A stretch of 64,000 bases of DNA from Blastocladiella emersonii ATCC 22665. Lineage: Eukaryota > Blastocladiomycota > Blastocladiomycetes > Blastocladiales > Blastocladiaceae. The position numbers and the translations under genes were made by a program. The DNA lies in the NCBI GenBank assembly GCA_025594325.1, contig JANHCV010000003.1, positions 1,550,001 to 1,614,000 on the forward strand, in the 5' to 3' direction. A model generated the notes under the pieces. That model saw only the letters and a list, made by a program, of their open reading frames with translations. It did no database searches and was not told where the DNA came from. Within the stretch, counting starts at the first letter, position 1. Every line of letters starts with the position of its first letter. Shown here piece by piece: positions 23,033-32,161 of the stretch.

Positions 23033-25869
23033 TCACCCGCGGGGGTCAGGCTGCGACGACTTGTACAGGTTTCGCTGGTACCCAGCGTATCCGCCGGTCG
23101 CGGGGTCGCGCGGAACCGGATGATATTGTCCTGGTGCAACTAATGGCTGCGTACTCATTTGCGCGTTTTGGACGTTGAGTTGCAGGTTTGTCGTGGGCTG
23201 CGGGGTCGCGGGAGGCGACGCGTACGGAGGTTGAGTCGGGACCTGGTAACCTTGGTAGTATAGCGGTAAGTAACCCATCGGCCAACCTGGCCAACGATAT
23301 TGGAATACACTCGGATAATTCGGCACGGGCGAGTAAGGCGGGCGTGGAACTTGTACTCCCGGCAAAATTGGAGTGATCGCTGGAACAGCTGGAGCGTTTG
23401 ACGGGGGAATGTACTGAGGCGCCGCATGTGGAGCCGAGGGTCGTGCAAAAGCTGGCTGGAGTACAGCAGAGGAGTGCGAAGGCTGCGTCACGGCTGGAAC
23501 GAAGTCCTGCGCTGATGCGAGCGGCATAGGCTGCTCAGAGACAGCAGCGGAGCACGAGGGCCGCGTCGCTGTTTGAGCAGAGGTCCGCGGTGAGGCGAGC
23601 GGGGTCTGTGGTGGTGAACAAGTCCGCGGAGCAGTAGACGAGCTGGAAGTGGTGCTCGCGGGCAAGGAAATAGCCGCTTGCGCCTCGGACGTCGGCGCAG
23701 CGGAGCCTGTACCCGAGATCGGAAGCAGGTCCACGTCCATTGAATCGCGTTGTAACGTTGGCGGATTCAGAGTGAGCGCTTGGTCATGGGCTGCTCGGAG
23801 GGTCGAAAACAGACGCGGGTATTCATTGCGGAGCGGCGAGCGGTCAGGCAAGTAGTAAGGGTCCAACTTCATCAAATCAATCGAGTCGTGGGCATGAGCA
23901 TGTCGCGCCAGAAGCCAGCGAGTGCGAGTGGGAAGAATGTCCTCGGGGATGAGAGCAGAGTAACCCAGGCGCGACCTCGCGCCGAGCTCGTTAATGACGG
24001 CGATGGCGAGGTTATACAGAGTATCCACGACAAAGTCGACCTGGTGATCAAGGAGCCGCACCTTCGACATGCGCTTCAACTTGCCAGCAATGATTTGAGG
24101 AAATTTTGGTCGCGCACCTGGAGGCGGCTTCGCGTTGAACGAACTCTCGATGAAAGCACGACCGGGACCCAAGTCCATGTCAAAGATCGGTGAGCGAACG
24201 TTGGAACAATCGTGAGATGGCGAGTTGCAGCAGAAGCCGAATTCGGGCTTCTCCTCGCGATGCCCGCCAAACTTACGCAACATGTACTCCCGGTAGCATT
24301 GAGGACGGGAAACGGGGACCTCGGCGACGGTCGTCGAATCGTCGCTATTGGAATCTGGCCCGCCGGTCCGCGTGCGCTTTGCTGGGCTAGCTTCAATGCG
24401 AGCGGCCATGGACGCACACTCGTCCAAGGCGCGAGAGACACGGAGGCGCTGATCGACATCCTTTGGCGGGTCTTTTTTGCGTTTGGGCGACCAATAAAGC
24501 TGGATCACCTCGGCAGGTTTACCATCACGACCAGCGCGGCCATGAACCTGGACCATTTCCTCGCCCGAGGTCGGGTCGCCGATTGAGAGTACGACGCGAA
24601 TGTTGTCCAGGTTGACACCCTACATCGCGTTTGGGGCGTATCAATCAATGTCGGGTCGATTGTGCACATGAGCGCGGCAAGTGTACATACGGTCCCAAAG
24701 GCATGCGAAGCAAAGAGAACCACGGGACGAGTCTGTGGATCACTCGTCATGCGATCGTACGTGCGCTTCTGATGCGCCAAGGTGTGCACTCCGTGATAGA
24801 CAGCGATGAATTTCTTGGCCTTCCCGTCGTTGAGTTTCCGCATGACATGGTAGAAGCAATTGACGAGATCCGGCGTGTAAGCGGATACAAGGACTCGGGG
24901 CGCGTGCGCAACATTTTCCGGCCGCAGCGAAGCGATGAAGCGCCGCAACCACTCGTACAGCTAAACGGTCTCGTTGGTTAGTACGTGTCCTTCTCACAAG
25001 GGCCACGCGGAAGGCGACGTACGCCCGAATTAGGGTCGCGCATCATCTTCACTTGAGCCGCTTTGATGAAGCGGTAGAAGAGTTCAGGGCGGTCAAGCGG
25101 GCCGCGGATGCGTGTATATGGCGCGTGTCTTAGACCCAGAACCTGGTCCACGAGCAGATGCTCAAGTTCGGAACCGAGTGTTGCGGTCATGGCAAGGACA
25201 GCGGCTCCAGAAAAGAGAGTCAAAGCGTGAGCGAGATGAGAGCACTGTTTCCGGAAAGTTGAACCAGCCGACCCCCTAGCGATCGCGGGACAGGGGAAGA
25301 GGTCACACATCGGCTGGTAGAACACATCGTCCGGGAAAAAAAATCAATCAGGGGACGTACCACTTCGCGATCAGGTGGGCCTCATCAAAAACAATCGCGC
25401 TGACCTTGGGTGCGCGATCCAGTCGATGCCAGTTGCTGTGAAAGTGGTCGGCGAAATGTTCGGGCGTCATGAAGACGAGCTGAATCGCGCCCTCGGCGAG
25501 AGCGGTCATGTGCTCCTGGCGCTCCTTCTCAGTCGCATCCGACGACAAGGAGCAGCACTTGACGCCCTTCTCCTTGGCCTGGCGCACCTGGTCAAAGAGC
25601 AGGGCTCGGTACGGCGAGAACACGATAACGAGCATGCCGGGGCGCAGAAGGGTCATGGCGAGGAAGAGCATCGACTTTCCGTAGCCCGTGCGAGCAGTGA
25701 AGATCACTTTCTTTCCGTCCATGAGCTCAGAGAGCACCAGGAACTGGTCCGGGTGCAGCGACGCCACGCCAAACGTGGCACCGGCCCTTGAAATGCCCTC
25801 TCGGCGCATAATAGCTCGCTCGTCGGCCGACGGATCAGTTGCATCAGGTGCCATGGTCTGGTCGGACAT
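23033..25869 (-). CDS. RecQ-like superfamily 2 DNA helicase carried by the element
   Basis: Four exons (25361-25869, 25023-25275, 24691-24960, 23033-24619) join in frame across introns of 85, 62 and 71 nt to give 872 residues. Helicase motifs are intact: ARTGYGKSMLF (I), VFDEAHLIAKW (II), LAMTATLG (III), SHAFGTGVNLDNIR (V) and VQVHGRAGRDG (VI). The RecQ-type GRAGRDG supports the assignment. The C-terminal third, about residues 600-870, is a Pro/Ala/Ser/Tyr-rich low-complexity tail not found in core RecQ proteins. The start ATG at 25869 is the first that precedes the helicase core in frame. The gene converges on the DUF6589-like gene and lies wholly within the inverted repeats. An in-genome repair role is possible, but its location argues for a part in the element's replication or spread. 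Confidence 0.8.
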
Positions 25870-26520
25870 GTGTGGGGAGATTGGGGGTGCCGAAGTCGCT
25901 GGGAAGTCAGTGAACGCCACTGCGCGAGGCGCGCCGTGACGCGACCATGCGACGCGTCGTTCATGGCATGCTGGATCACAACTTCGATCAGGAACTCGAC
26001 ATGACGACTGTGGTGATTGAGAGACGTTGGAGACCACTTGGCGGTCATCGTGGACACGGTCAGCTGTGGACCTGACCTGCTTGTCCCGTCTCGCATCGGT
26101 TCAACCAACGCTGCAGCACCAGCAAGCACTCAAATAACACTTTTGACGACACAGATCTGCAGCCAAGTAACTTTCTTAGCGATTCTAGGAACTCAACTGG
26201 GTCCGAGTTCACCCAGGGATGAACGATAGCACGAACTGCCCGCGTCGGACAGGCGTCGCCGCGGTCGTGCTCCGCACCGTATTCTCAACTCTTTTCCCGA
26301 TTACCTGCTCGCAGGCGACAGGACAGTGACAGATCAAGTTCATGGCTTTCATTTAAGCTGAATTTCACGCGATGAACCCGCTCTGCGCATGCAGTACAGC
26401 CGTACAAAGCTTGTCCCACCCTGTTACCCCAGAATGACAGTTTTTACGAGTTTCTTACTACCATCATGTTCAGCCCGTTGAGCTCTATCAGAAACCGTCG
26501 AGAACTCGGAAATCGACCAA

Positions 26521-27093
26521 GTGGCACGGTCGGCGGGTCGCCCGCAAGTCAGTCGCGTGGACGCGCTCCGACCCGACCTTTCGCGGACCATACCCAACTC
26601 CCCACCGAGCGCACTCACTGCAAACTAGTACAGGGGTCTCCTGCAACACAATACAGCACATCCAGCTCGTTTGAGCGAGGTCACCACTTGGTGCCCGACC
26701 TCCACAGGCGCGCCAAGTCGATGCTCACCCCTTCTCGCCACCCCGTGGGCCGTCACATTTCAAATTGGTACCAGCGTGTAGCCTGGGAGAAGCGCTTTCG
26801 AATGTGCCCGGTCCGAGGCCAAACGGGCCATGGAGGTGCCGGTGCGACGTCGGCGCGGATCGGCCGAGGACCCCGGACCCCCGCCGAGGCGGGACCCACC
26901 TCTCCAGCGTGATCGGTGTGGATTTACGGGGCCGAACCTGTACGAGCGGGTAGAGCGTGTAAAATCATGTCCATCGTCTGAGTCGACCGAGGCAACTTTT
27001 ATTACGAGCGGGGGAGTAACGCGGCGCGAACGATTATCCGCGCGAAATACGTGGCGGGAGGGGTGGGGGTGAAACTAGATTCCAGACTCGTTT
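26521..27093. repeat. right terminal inverted repeat of the element
   Basis: Read on the minus strand from 27093 it gives CGAGTCTGGAATCTAGTTTC, then TTCGAAAGCGCT at 26802-26791 and the GC-rich block at 26578-26521. Spacing differs from the left copy by only 6-7 nt over more than 500 nt. Confidence 0.6.
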
Positions 27094-27204
27094 CCACGGT
27101 CAGCCCGAGCGCCACTTTGACGCGTTTGGCAGGTCCAACGGCGCGCCACACGTGGGAACGAATCTGTGCACCGAGACTATCATGGGCGGGTGTATATTGC
27201 TCAG

Positions 27205-28374
27205 TTACAGCTTCGACGGCGAGGGCGACGGCGACGACCGCGCGGCGGCGGACGCGGCGCGCACCCGCTTGACGAAGCGCTCAATCACCTCAAAGTACCC
27301 GTCCTGCATCGGCGCGTCGTTGTGGGTGCCGTCCGGGAACTCGTGCCACACGCGCACGGGCTCGACAGCCTTGGTGTCCTCGTCGCCGTGACGCTCGCAC
27401 GCGATGCGGTGCAGCTCGCGCATGTGGGCCTGCGGGATGAGCTCGTCGTGGCCCGACGACAGGAACAGGATGGGCAGGTCCTTGCGGATCGTGGCCATGG
27501 ACGTGCGCGACGGCCACACCTGGTGGCAGAGGAACGTGAAGGGCTTGAGGAACGGCATGACGGACGGGATCAGCTCGGGGATGCTGAGGAACGTGTTCTC
27601 GACCATGAGCGCGGCAATGTGCTGGTCGTTGCGGGCCACCGTGTCAATGGCGACGGCGCCGCCAATCGACTGGCCGTAGACGTAGAGGTCGGCGCCCTTG
27701 GCGGCCGGGTGGCGCAGCAGGAAGTCGAGCGCGGTCTGGGCGTCGATGCGCATGCCCTTCTCGTGCGGCTCGCCCTCGGACTTGCCGTACCCGCGGTACG
27801 ACAGCATGAACACGTTGGCCTTGAGCCGGTGGTACAGGTTGAAGGCGATGGGCAGCCGGTGGCCCATGTTGCCCGCGTTGGCGTGGAAGTAGAGCACCGT
27901 CGGCCGCTTCTCCTCTTCGTCGGCATCGTCCTCGACCGACGGCCGGATGTAGTAGGCGTGCAGGCGCAGCCCGTCGCGCGTGCGCAGCTCCACGTCCTCG
28001 TACGGCAGCCCGAGCTCGGCCGGCGTGTCGACGTGCTCGCGCGACCCGGGTGGGAAGTTGGCCGGGTAGATGAGCCGCGTCTGCACCGCGTACAGCAGGC
28101 CCATGAGCGACAGCGGGATTGACACCAGCACCACCTGCCACAGCGACACGCGCGCGAGCCCGACCGCGTGCAGCGCCGCGCCGATCATGCTGCGCGACGT
28201 CGCCGCTGTTGCGGCTGTGGTGGCGTCGGGTGTGACAGCGCTGTCGCCGGCGGTTGACGCTTCGGAGGCTGCGCCGGCGGCAGCCAGCACCGAGCCGCCC
28301 GAGAGCAGCGACCACGTCGACGCGAGCACGGCCTTCGCCCATGCCGTCGTGCCGCGCACGTTGCGGCCAGTCAT
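27205..28374 (-). CDS. Bem46/ABHD13-like alpha/beta hydrolase
   Basis: A single open exon encodes 389 residues. An N-terminal Ala/Ser/Thr-rich segment precedes a membrane anchor (VSLWQVVLVSIPLSLMGLLY). The hydrolase core has YFHANAGNMGHRLP, LSYRGYGKSEGEP, the nucleophile elbow YGQSIGGAVAID, ENTFLSIPELIP, the acid in SSGHDELIPQAHM and the catalytic His in FPDGTHND. These are strongly conserved Bem46 signatures. Family members are membrane-bound serine hydrolases linked to polarity in fungi, and their substrates are mostly unknown. The gene lies just beyond the right repeat of the element and is divergent from the next gene. Confidence 0.9.
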   Translation of the reverse strand: MTGRNVRGTTAWAKAVLASTWSLLSGGSVLAAAGAASEASTAGDSAVTPDATTAATAATSRSMIGAALHAVGLARVSLWQVVLVSIPLSLMGLLYAVQTRLIYPANFPPGSREHVDTPAELGLPYEDVELRTRDGLRLHAYYIRPSVEDDADEEEKRPTVLYFHANAGNMGHRLPIAFNLYHRLKANVFMLSYRGYGKSEGEPHEKGMRIDAQTALDFLLRHPAAKGADLYVYGQSIGGAVAIDTVARNDQHIAALMVENTFLSIPELIPSVMPFLKPFTFLCHQVWPSRTSMATIRKDLPILFLSSGHDELIPQAHMRELHRIACERHGDEDTKAVEPVRVWHEFPDGTHNDAPMQDGYFEVIERFVKRVRAASAAARSSPSPSPSKL

Positions 28375-28793
28375 CTTGAGGGGGTTGATACGTTACGTTG
28401 TCGCCGTCGAGGAGGAACAGGGTGCGCCTTCACCTCCTCGCGACCATGTCTCAACCCTGTCGTCCGCTGAGGCCGCCGTCGTCACCGCGACCGCTGCTGC
28501 CAAGGCAAGCGCCGTGCAAGGCCCGCCTTCAGCCAGGAAGGGCCGAACAGCGAAGCAAGAGAGGGAGGAGCGGCGGTCTCAGGCGGGCGGCCGAATCCCC
28601 ACGCTGCCAAGTTCGCGGCCGCGCTCGCACGCGGTCCTCGCTCTCCCACCAACCCCCAACGCACTCCCATGCAATCTTGACGACGGCGGATCCTCGTTCC
28701 CACGCTGCACGCATCAACGTCTCCGAGCCCCGTCCACACCAGCAGCAGCCGCGGCACCGCACCGTCATCATCACCCGGCCCATCACCACCACC
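28375..28793. promoter_or_regulatory. divergent promoter between Bem46 and the membrane protein
   Basis: This 419-bp spacer separates two divergently oriented start codons, so it should hold both promoters. I see no clear TATA box. Open frames here are shadows of GC-rich composition. Confidence 0.35.
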
Positions 28794-30905
28794 ATGGCGT
28801 CGCCGTTCGCCAACCTCATCCAGGACTTTGCGCGCACCGCGATCCCCGTCGCCGTGGCCATCGGCGAGTCGCTGACCCAGGGGCCCGGCAACCGTCCGCC
28901 ACTCGGCCGCGGTGCCGCCGCCGCTGCCGCCGCTGGCGGGGTCCCACCACCGCCGCCCGAACCCGGGCGCGACCGTGACCCGAGCGCCGACGACGCATCG
29001 ACCTCTTCGTCGTCAACGGGCGTGTTCGGGCGCAAGTCGCGCAACCTGTTCGAGTCGCTGGCGCAGAACCTGTTCCCGGGCAAGGCCGTCGACACGATAC
29101 TGGGTCTGCGCGGGCTGACGCGCGGGCTCGCCTTCTCGGCGCGCACGCTGTCGTCGGTGCTGACCTGGCGCCGCCCGCACGCCGTGCGGTACGCGCCGCA
29201 CGAGCGCAACCTGAGCCACCCGCCGCGCGCCGCGCTGCTGTGCATGGTGGTCTGGACCCTCGCGTGCTTCCAGACCCGGTTCCTGCTCTTCGCCGCCCCG
29301 CTGTGGCTCGCATGTCTACTGCCCATCGCCAACGGCGAGGAGGAGGAAGAGGGGACGGAGAAGGAGACGACCGAGTACCCTGACGAAGCACCGCGCGGGC
29401 GGTCCGCGGCGCCTCGGCCGCACATCCCGTCGTATACCGCGGCCGCTGCCGATACCCACGCGGTGCAGCCGCCGCCTCTCCCGCCCCGCATGTCTGCCGA
29501 CGGCGCCGCTCCGCCCGCGCTCCCGCCGCGCCCGTCTCCGCCGCCCCTGGCCCGCGGCGACGACGACGCGTCGCCCTCGCGCACCGAGCAGCTCCGCGCG
29601 GGCGCGCAGCGGCTCGAGGACAAGTTCAAGTCGGGTCTGTCGCACCTGCGCGAGCACGCACCGCAGCGCCCGGACTGGTTGTCGCACGAGTCGGCGGCGG
29701 CGTTCGAGTCGCCCGACGTGGCCGCGGCGTCGTACGCGGACTCGCTGCCCGTGCACCACGCCGAGCAGCGCAAGCGCGAGGTCCCCGGCGCCGTGGGCCA
29801 GGTGATCGACGACCTGGTCGAGGTGCGCGCGGTGCTCGTCGACCTGGCCGGCCGCGTGCGCCGGTTCCTCGATATCCTGGACCTCGACGCGTCGATCCGC
29901 CGGTGGGCCGCCGCCGCGGCGCGGCCCGTCCCCGCGACGTCGAAGCCTGCGCCCAAGCAGGTCACGGTCAACACGCTCGGGATCCGCCCGCTGCGGCTCG
30001 ACTGGGTCGTCCTCGCCATGGCGTGGTGGGCGTCGCTCGCCGCCGCCGGCGCCACGGTCCCCGTCGTGTGGGCCAACGGGTGTCTCGCCATGGCCGTGCT
30101 CTCGGAACCGGGCCTCTTCTACGCCGCACGCATCGTCCCGTGGGTCAAGGACGACGTCGTCCGCCGCACCTACCACCACCTGCGCCGGCTCGCCGCCGAG
30201 TCTGCCGCGTGGATCACGGCGCCGCCGCTCGCACCGCTGCCCGCGACGGGAAGCCGTGCCAGCGAGATCCGCGCTAAGCTCGCGGTCCTGCCGCGCGAAA
30301 TCGCGTTCGCGACCGTTGCTCTGACCGGCGGCATCTTTGTCCGGCTCGTGGTCCCGCCCGCCGTCCTCATCGTCAACTTCCTGCGCGAGGTCCAGCGCAT
30401 CGCCCAGGCGCACGAGATGCCGCACGGGTTCCGCGGGTCATCGAACGTGTACTTTCTCCTCGACCTCAACGAGGACGACGCGGGGCTCGGCGCGTTCGCC
30501 GAGTTTGCGTCGGACAATGATGACGAGGATGGCGAGGAGGAGGAAGAAGCGCGGCCCGGCGTGATCCGCGAGCTCCCCGCCGAGGTCGCCCTCGGCAAGG
30601 TCCCGTTCGCGCCGGCGCCGCGGCCCGCCGTCGATGCTGTGGTCGAGGACGCACTGGCGCTCGCACGCGGTGCCGAAGACGAGGCCGCCGCCGCCAGCTC
30701 ATCTTCTTCCTCCAGCAGCTCCGACTCGAGCAGCAGCGACGACGACGAGGAGGTGAGCGAGGCCGAGCACCACGCCGCGGCCATGTCGTTCCTCGCCGAG
30801 CAGGCCGAGGCCGAGGCCACGTCGCTGCCGCCGTCGCCCGTCGTCCAACGCGCGCTTCCACTGCATCCCGCCGCGCTGTCGTCGTCGTTCTCTGGATCAG
30901 ATTGA
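28794..30905 (+). CDS. uncharacterised multi-pass membrane protein
   Basis: A single exon of 703 residues starts at an ATG in good context (accaccATGG). I do not recognise the family. Three hydrophobic zones are visible: AALLCMVVWTLACFQTRFLL and following residues, VVLAMAWWASLAAAGATVPV and following, and IAFATVALTGGIFVRLVVPP and following, each long enough for a hairpin, as in reticulon-like or peroxin (Pex24/Pex30-like) proteins. Between them are Pro/Ala-rich linkers and a predicted helix (VIDDLVEVRAVLVDLAGRVR). The C-terminal third is very acidic and serine-rich. ER or peroxisomal membrane shaping is one possibility, with little support. Confidence 0.7.
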   Translation: MASPFANLIQDFARTAIPVAVAIGESLTQGPGNRPPLGRGAAAAAAAGGVPPPPPEPGRDRDPSADDASTSSSSTGVFGRKSRNLFESLAQNLFPGKAVDTILGLRGLTRGLAFSARTLSSVLTWRRPHAVRYAPHERNLSHPPRAALLCMVVWTLACFQTRFLLFAAPLWLACLLPIANGEEEEEGTEKETTEYPDEAPRGRSAAPRPHIPSYTAAAADTHAVQPPPLPPRMSADGAAPPALPPRPSPPPLARGDDDASPSRTEQLRAGAQRLEDKFKSGLSHLREHAPQRPDWLSHESAAAFESPDVAAASYADSLPVHHAEQRKREVPGAVGQVIDDLVEVRAVLVDLAGRVRRFLDILDLDASIRRWAAAAARPVPATSKPAPKQVTVNTLGIRPLRLDWVVLAMAWWASLAAAGATVPVVWANGCLAMAVLSEPGLFYAARIVPWVKDDVVRRTYHHLRRLAAESAAWITAPPLAPLPATGSRASEIRAKLAVLPREIAFATVALTGGIFVRLVVPPAVLIVNFLREVQRIAQAHEMPHGFRGSSNVYFLLDLNEDDAGLGAFAEFASDNDDEDGEEEEEARPGVIRELPAEVALGKVPFAPAPRPAVDAVVEDALALARGAEDEAAAASSSSSSSSSDSSSSDDDEEVSEAEHHAAAMSFLAEQAEAEATSLPPSPVVQRALPLHPAALSSSFSGSD

Positions 30906-32161
30906 GCGACGGTCGCGTTGGCCGCTGCGACGACGACGGTCGCGGCAAGTGGTGCGACGCCGGCCGGATCGCGTGCAAGTTTGAGATGTTCATTTGTCGT
31001 TGTTGCCGCCGCGATGGCTGGCTTTGGAGTGTGTGCCAAGAGAACCCGTTCTGCATCATCATCAGATCGTCTCAGCGAGAAAAGGCCGCGATGGCCGAGC
31101 CTGGCCATCACGACGCGTGCTCCGCGGTGGCCATGGCCGCGGCCACCGTGGTCCAGGGCCCCGGGCCCCTTCCTTCCCCGCAACCCGTCGCCAGAACCCT
31201 TGCCGTCGCGTCCCTGCGCGCTTGACCTGAAACGCACCGCGTCGGAGAACATATCACTTTCTGATCGAGGGCAGGCGATGCCAAGCAGCGCATCGGCACT
31301 GTGCGCGCGCTTCGCGGAAAATCAGTTGCTCATCGCGCTCCTCCTCGTTCCGGCGGGCAGGGCGAGGGTTGCCGGCCTTCCAGAACGAGTCTCGCGTCGT
31401 TCACGACGACGACGAGGTCGGCGCAACTGTGACGGACTATCTGATAGCCCGCACGCGCGTACGCGTCCCTGTACGACGGATACAGAAGGTCGCTCGTTCG
31501 TTGCGCGTAGAGGGAGGAGGAGTGGTCGGTCGGTCGGTGGTCGCCCGCCGTAGTGATGATAGCCATCGCAGCGACGACACGTTTTGGCACCGGCCAGCCG
31601 GCCGGCCGGCCGGCAGGGATGGGAACGCGCTCAGCGCCGACCGCCGCGGCCGCCCGGGTCGCGTAAGCAGGCCCCGAGGCCCCACGTTTGCCGATGCGTT
31701 CGACCGTCGCGGCGGTCATCGTTCCGTGGCCACGGTCACAGTCAGGGACGAGGTGCGGTGATAACGCCGCCTCTCGAACCATCAGATGGGCGCGCCGCGT
31801 CGTCGCGCCAGGGACCGAGCCGCAGGGTCCGAGCTCCCGAAGCCGGTCAGCGTATATATACAGCGCGCCCCCGCGGCCAACCTACAGGAGACGCATCAAC
31901 CGAGTCATCACGCACGACGTCCCTGGCCACCGACGCAGCGACCGACGCATCGCGCGAACGACTACGCCACACTTCATCGGAGGTGCGTCGTCCCCTTCAC
32001 CCCCCTCCACCCTCGCGGCGCACGCGCCCGCCCATGCACGAACATGCAACTCGCTGCAGTCGGCGGCATGCGGCCCGCGGAGGGTCTCCCTGCCATGTCT
32101 CGCCGGCCACGTTGACTGACATCGCCGCTTCGGTCTCATCGCCCAGCCTTCGCCCACCACC
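30906..32161. promoter_or_regulatory. siderophore synthetase upstream region with TATA box and TGATAR motifs
   Basis: The 1.26-kb spacer holds no gene I can support. A TATATATA box lies at 31853-31860, about 300 nt before the start codon, leaving room for a long 5' leader. TGATAR motifs occur at 31442, 31557 and 31759. In other fungi GATA factors repress siderophore genes under iron sufficiency, so these are candidate sites only. Confidence 0.4.

Larger units (their letters stand above)
18411..27093. mobile_element. 8.7-kb element with long degenerate terminal inverted repeats, carrying DUF6589-like and RecQ-like genes
   Basis: The outermost 25 nt at 18411-18435 match the reverse complement of 27069-27093 with three differences, all transitions. 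Two further inverted matches lie at mirrored distances: a 12-mer (TTCGAAAGCGCT) at 18695-18706 and 26791-26802 (284 and 291 nt from the ends), and a region of about 57 nt at 18932-18988 and 26521-26578 (521 and 515 nt from the ends). Inside are two convergent genes whose 3' ends are 208 bp apart. The element's GC content and codon use are lower than its neighbours. The spacers 18989-19821 and 25870-26520 hold no gene I can see. No target-site duplication is apparent outside the repeats. I cannot assign it to a named superfamily. Confidence 0.65.

Noticed and set aside
23780-24193. Plus-strand open frame inside the helicase gene.
   Set aside because: It is antisense to the helicase and shows no independent features.
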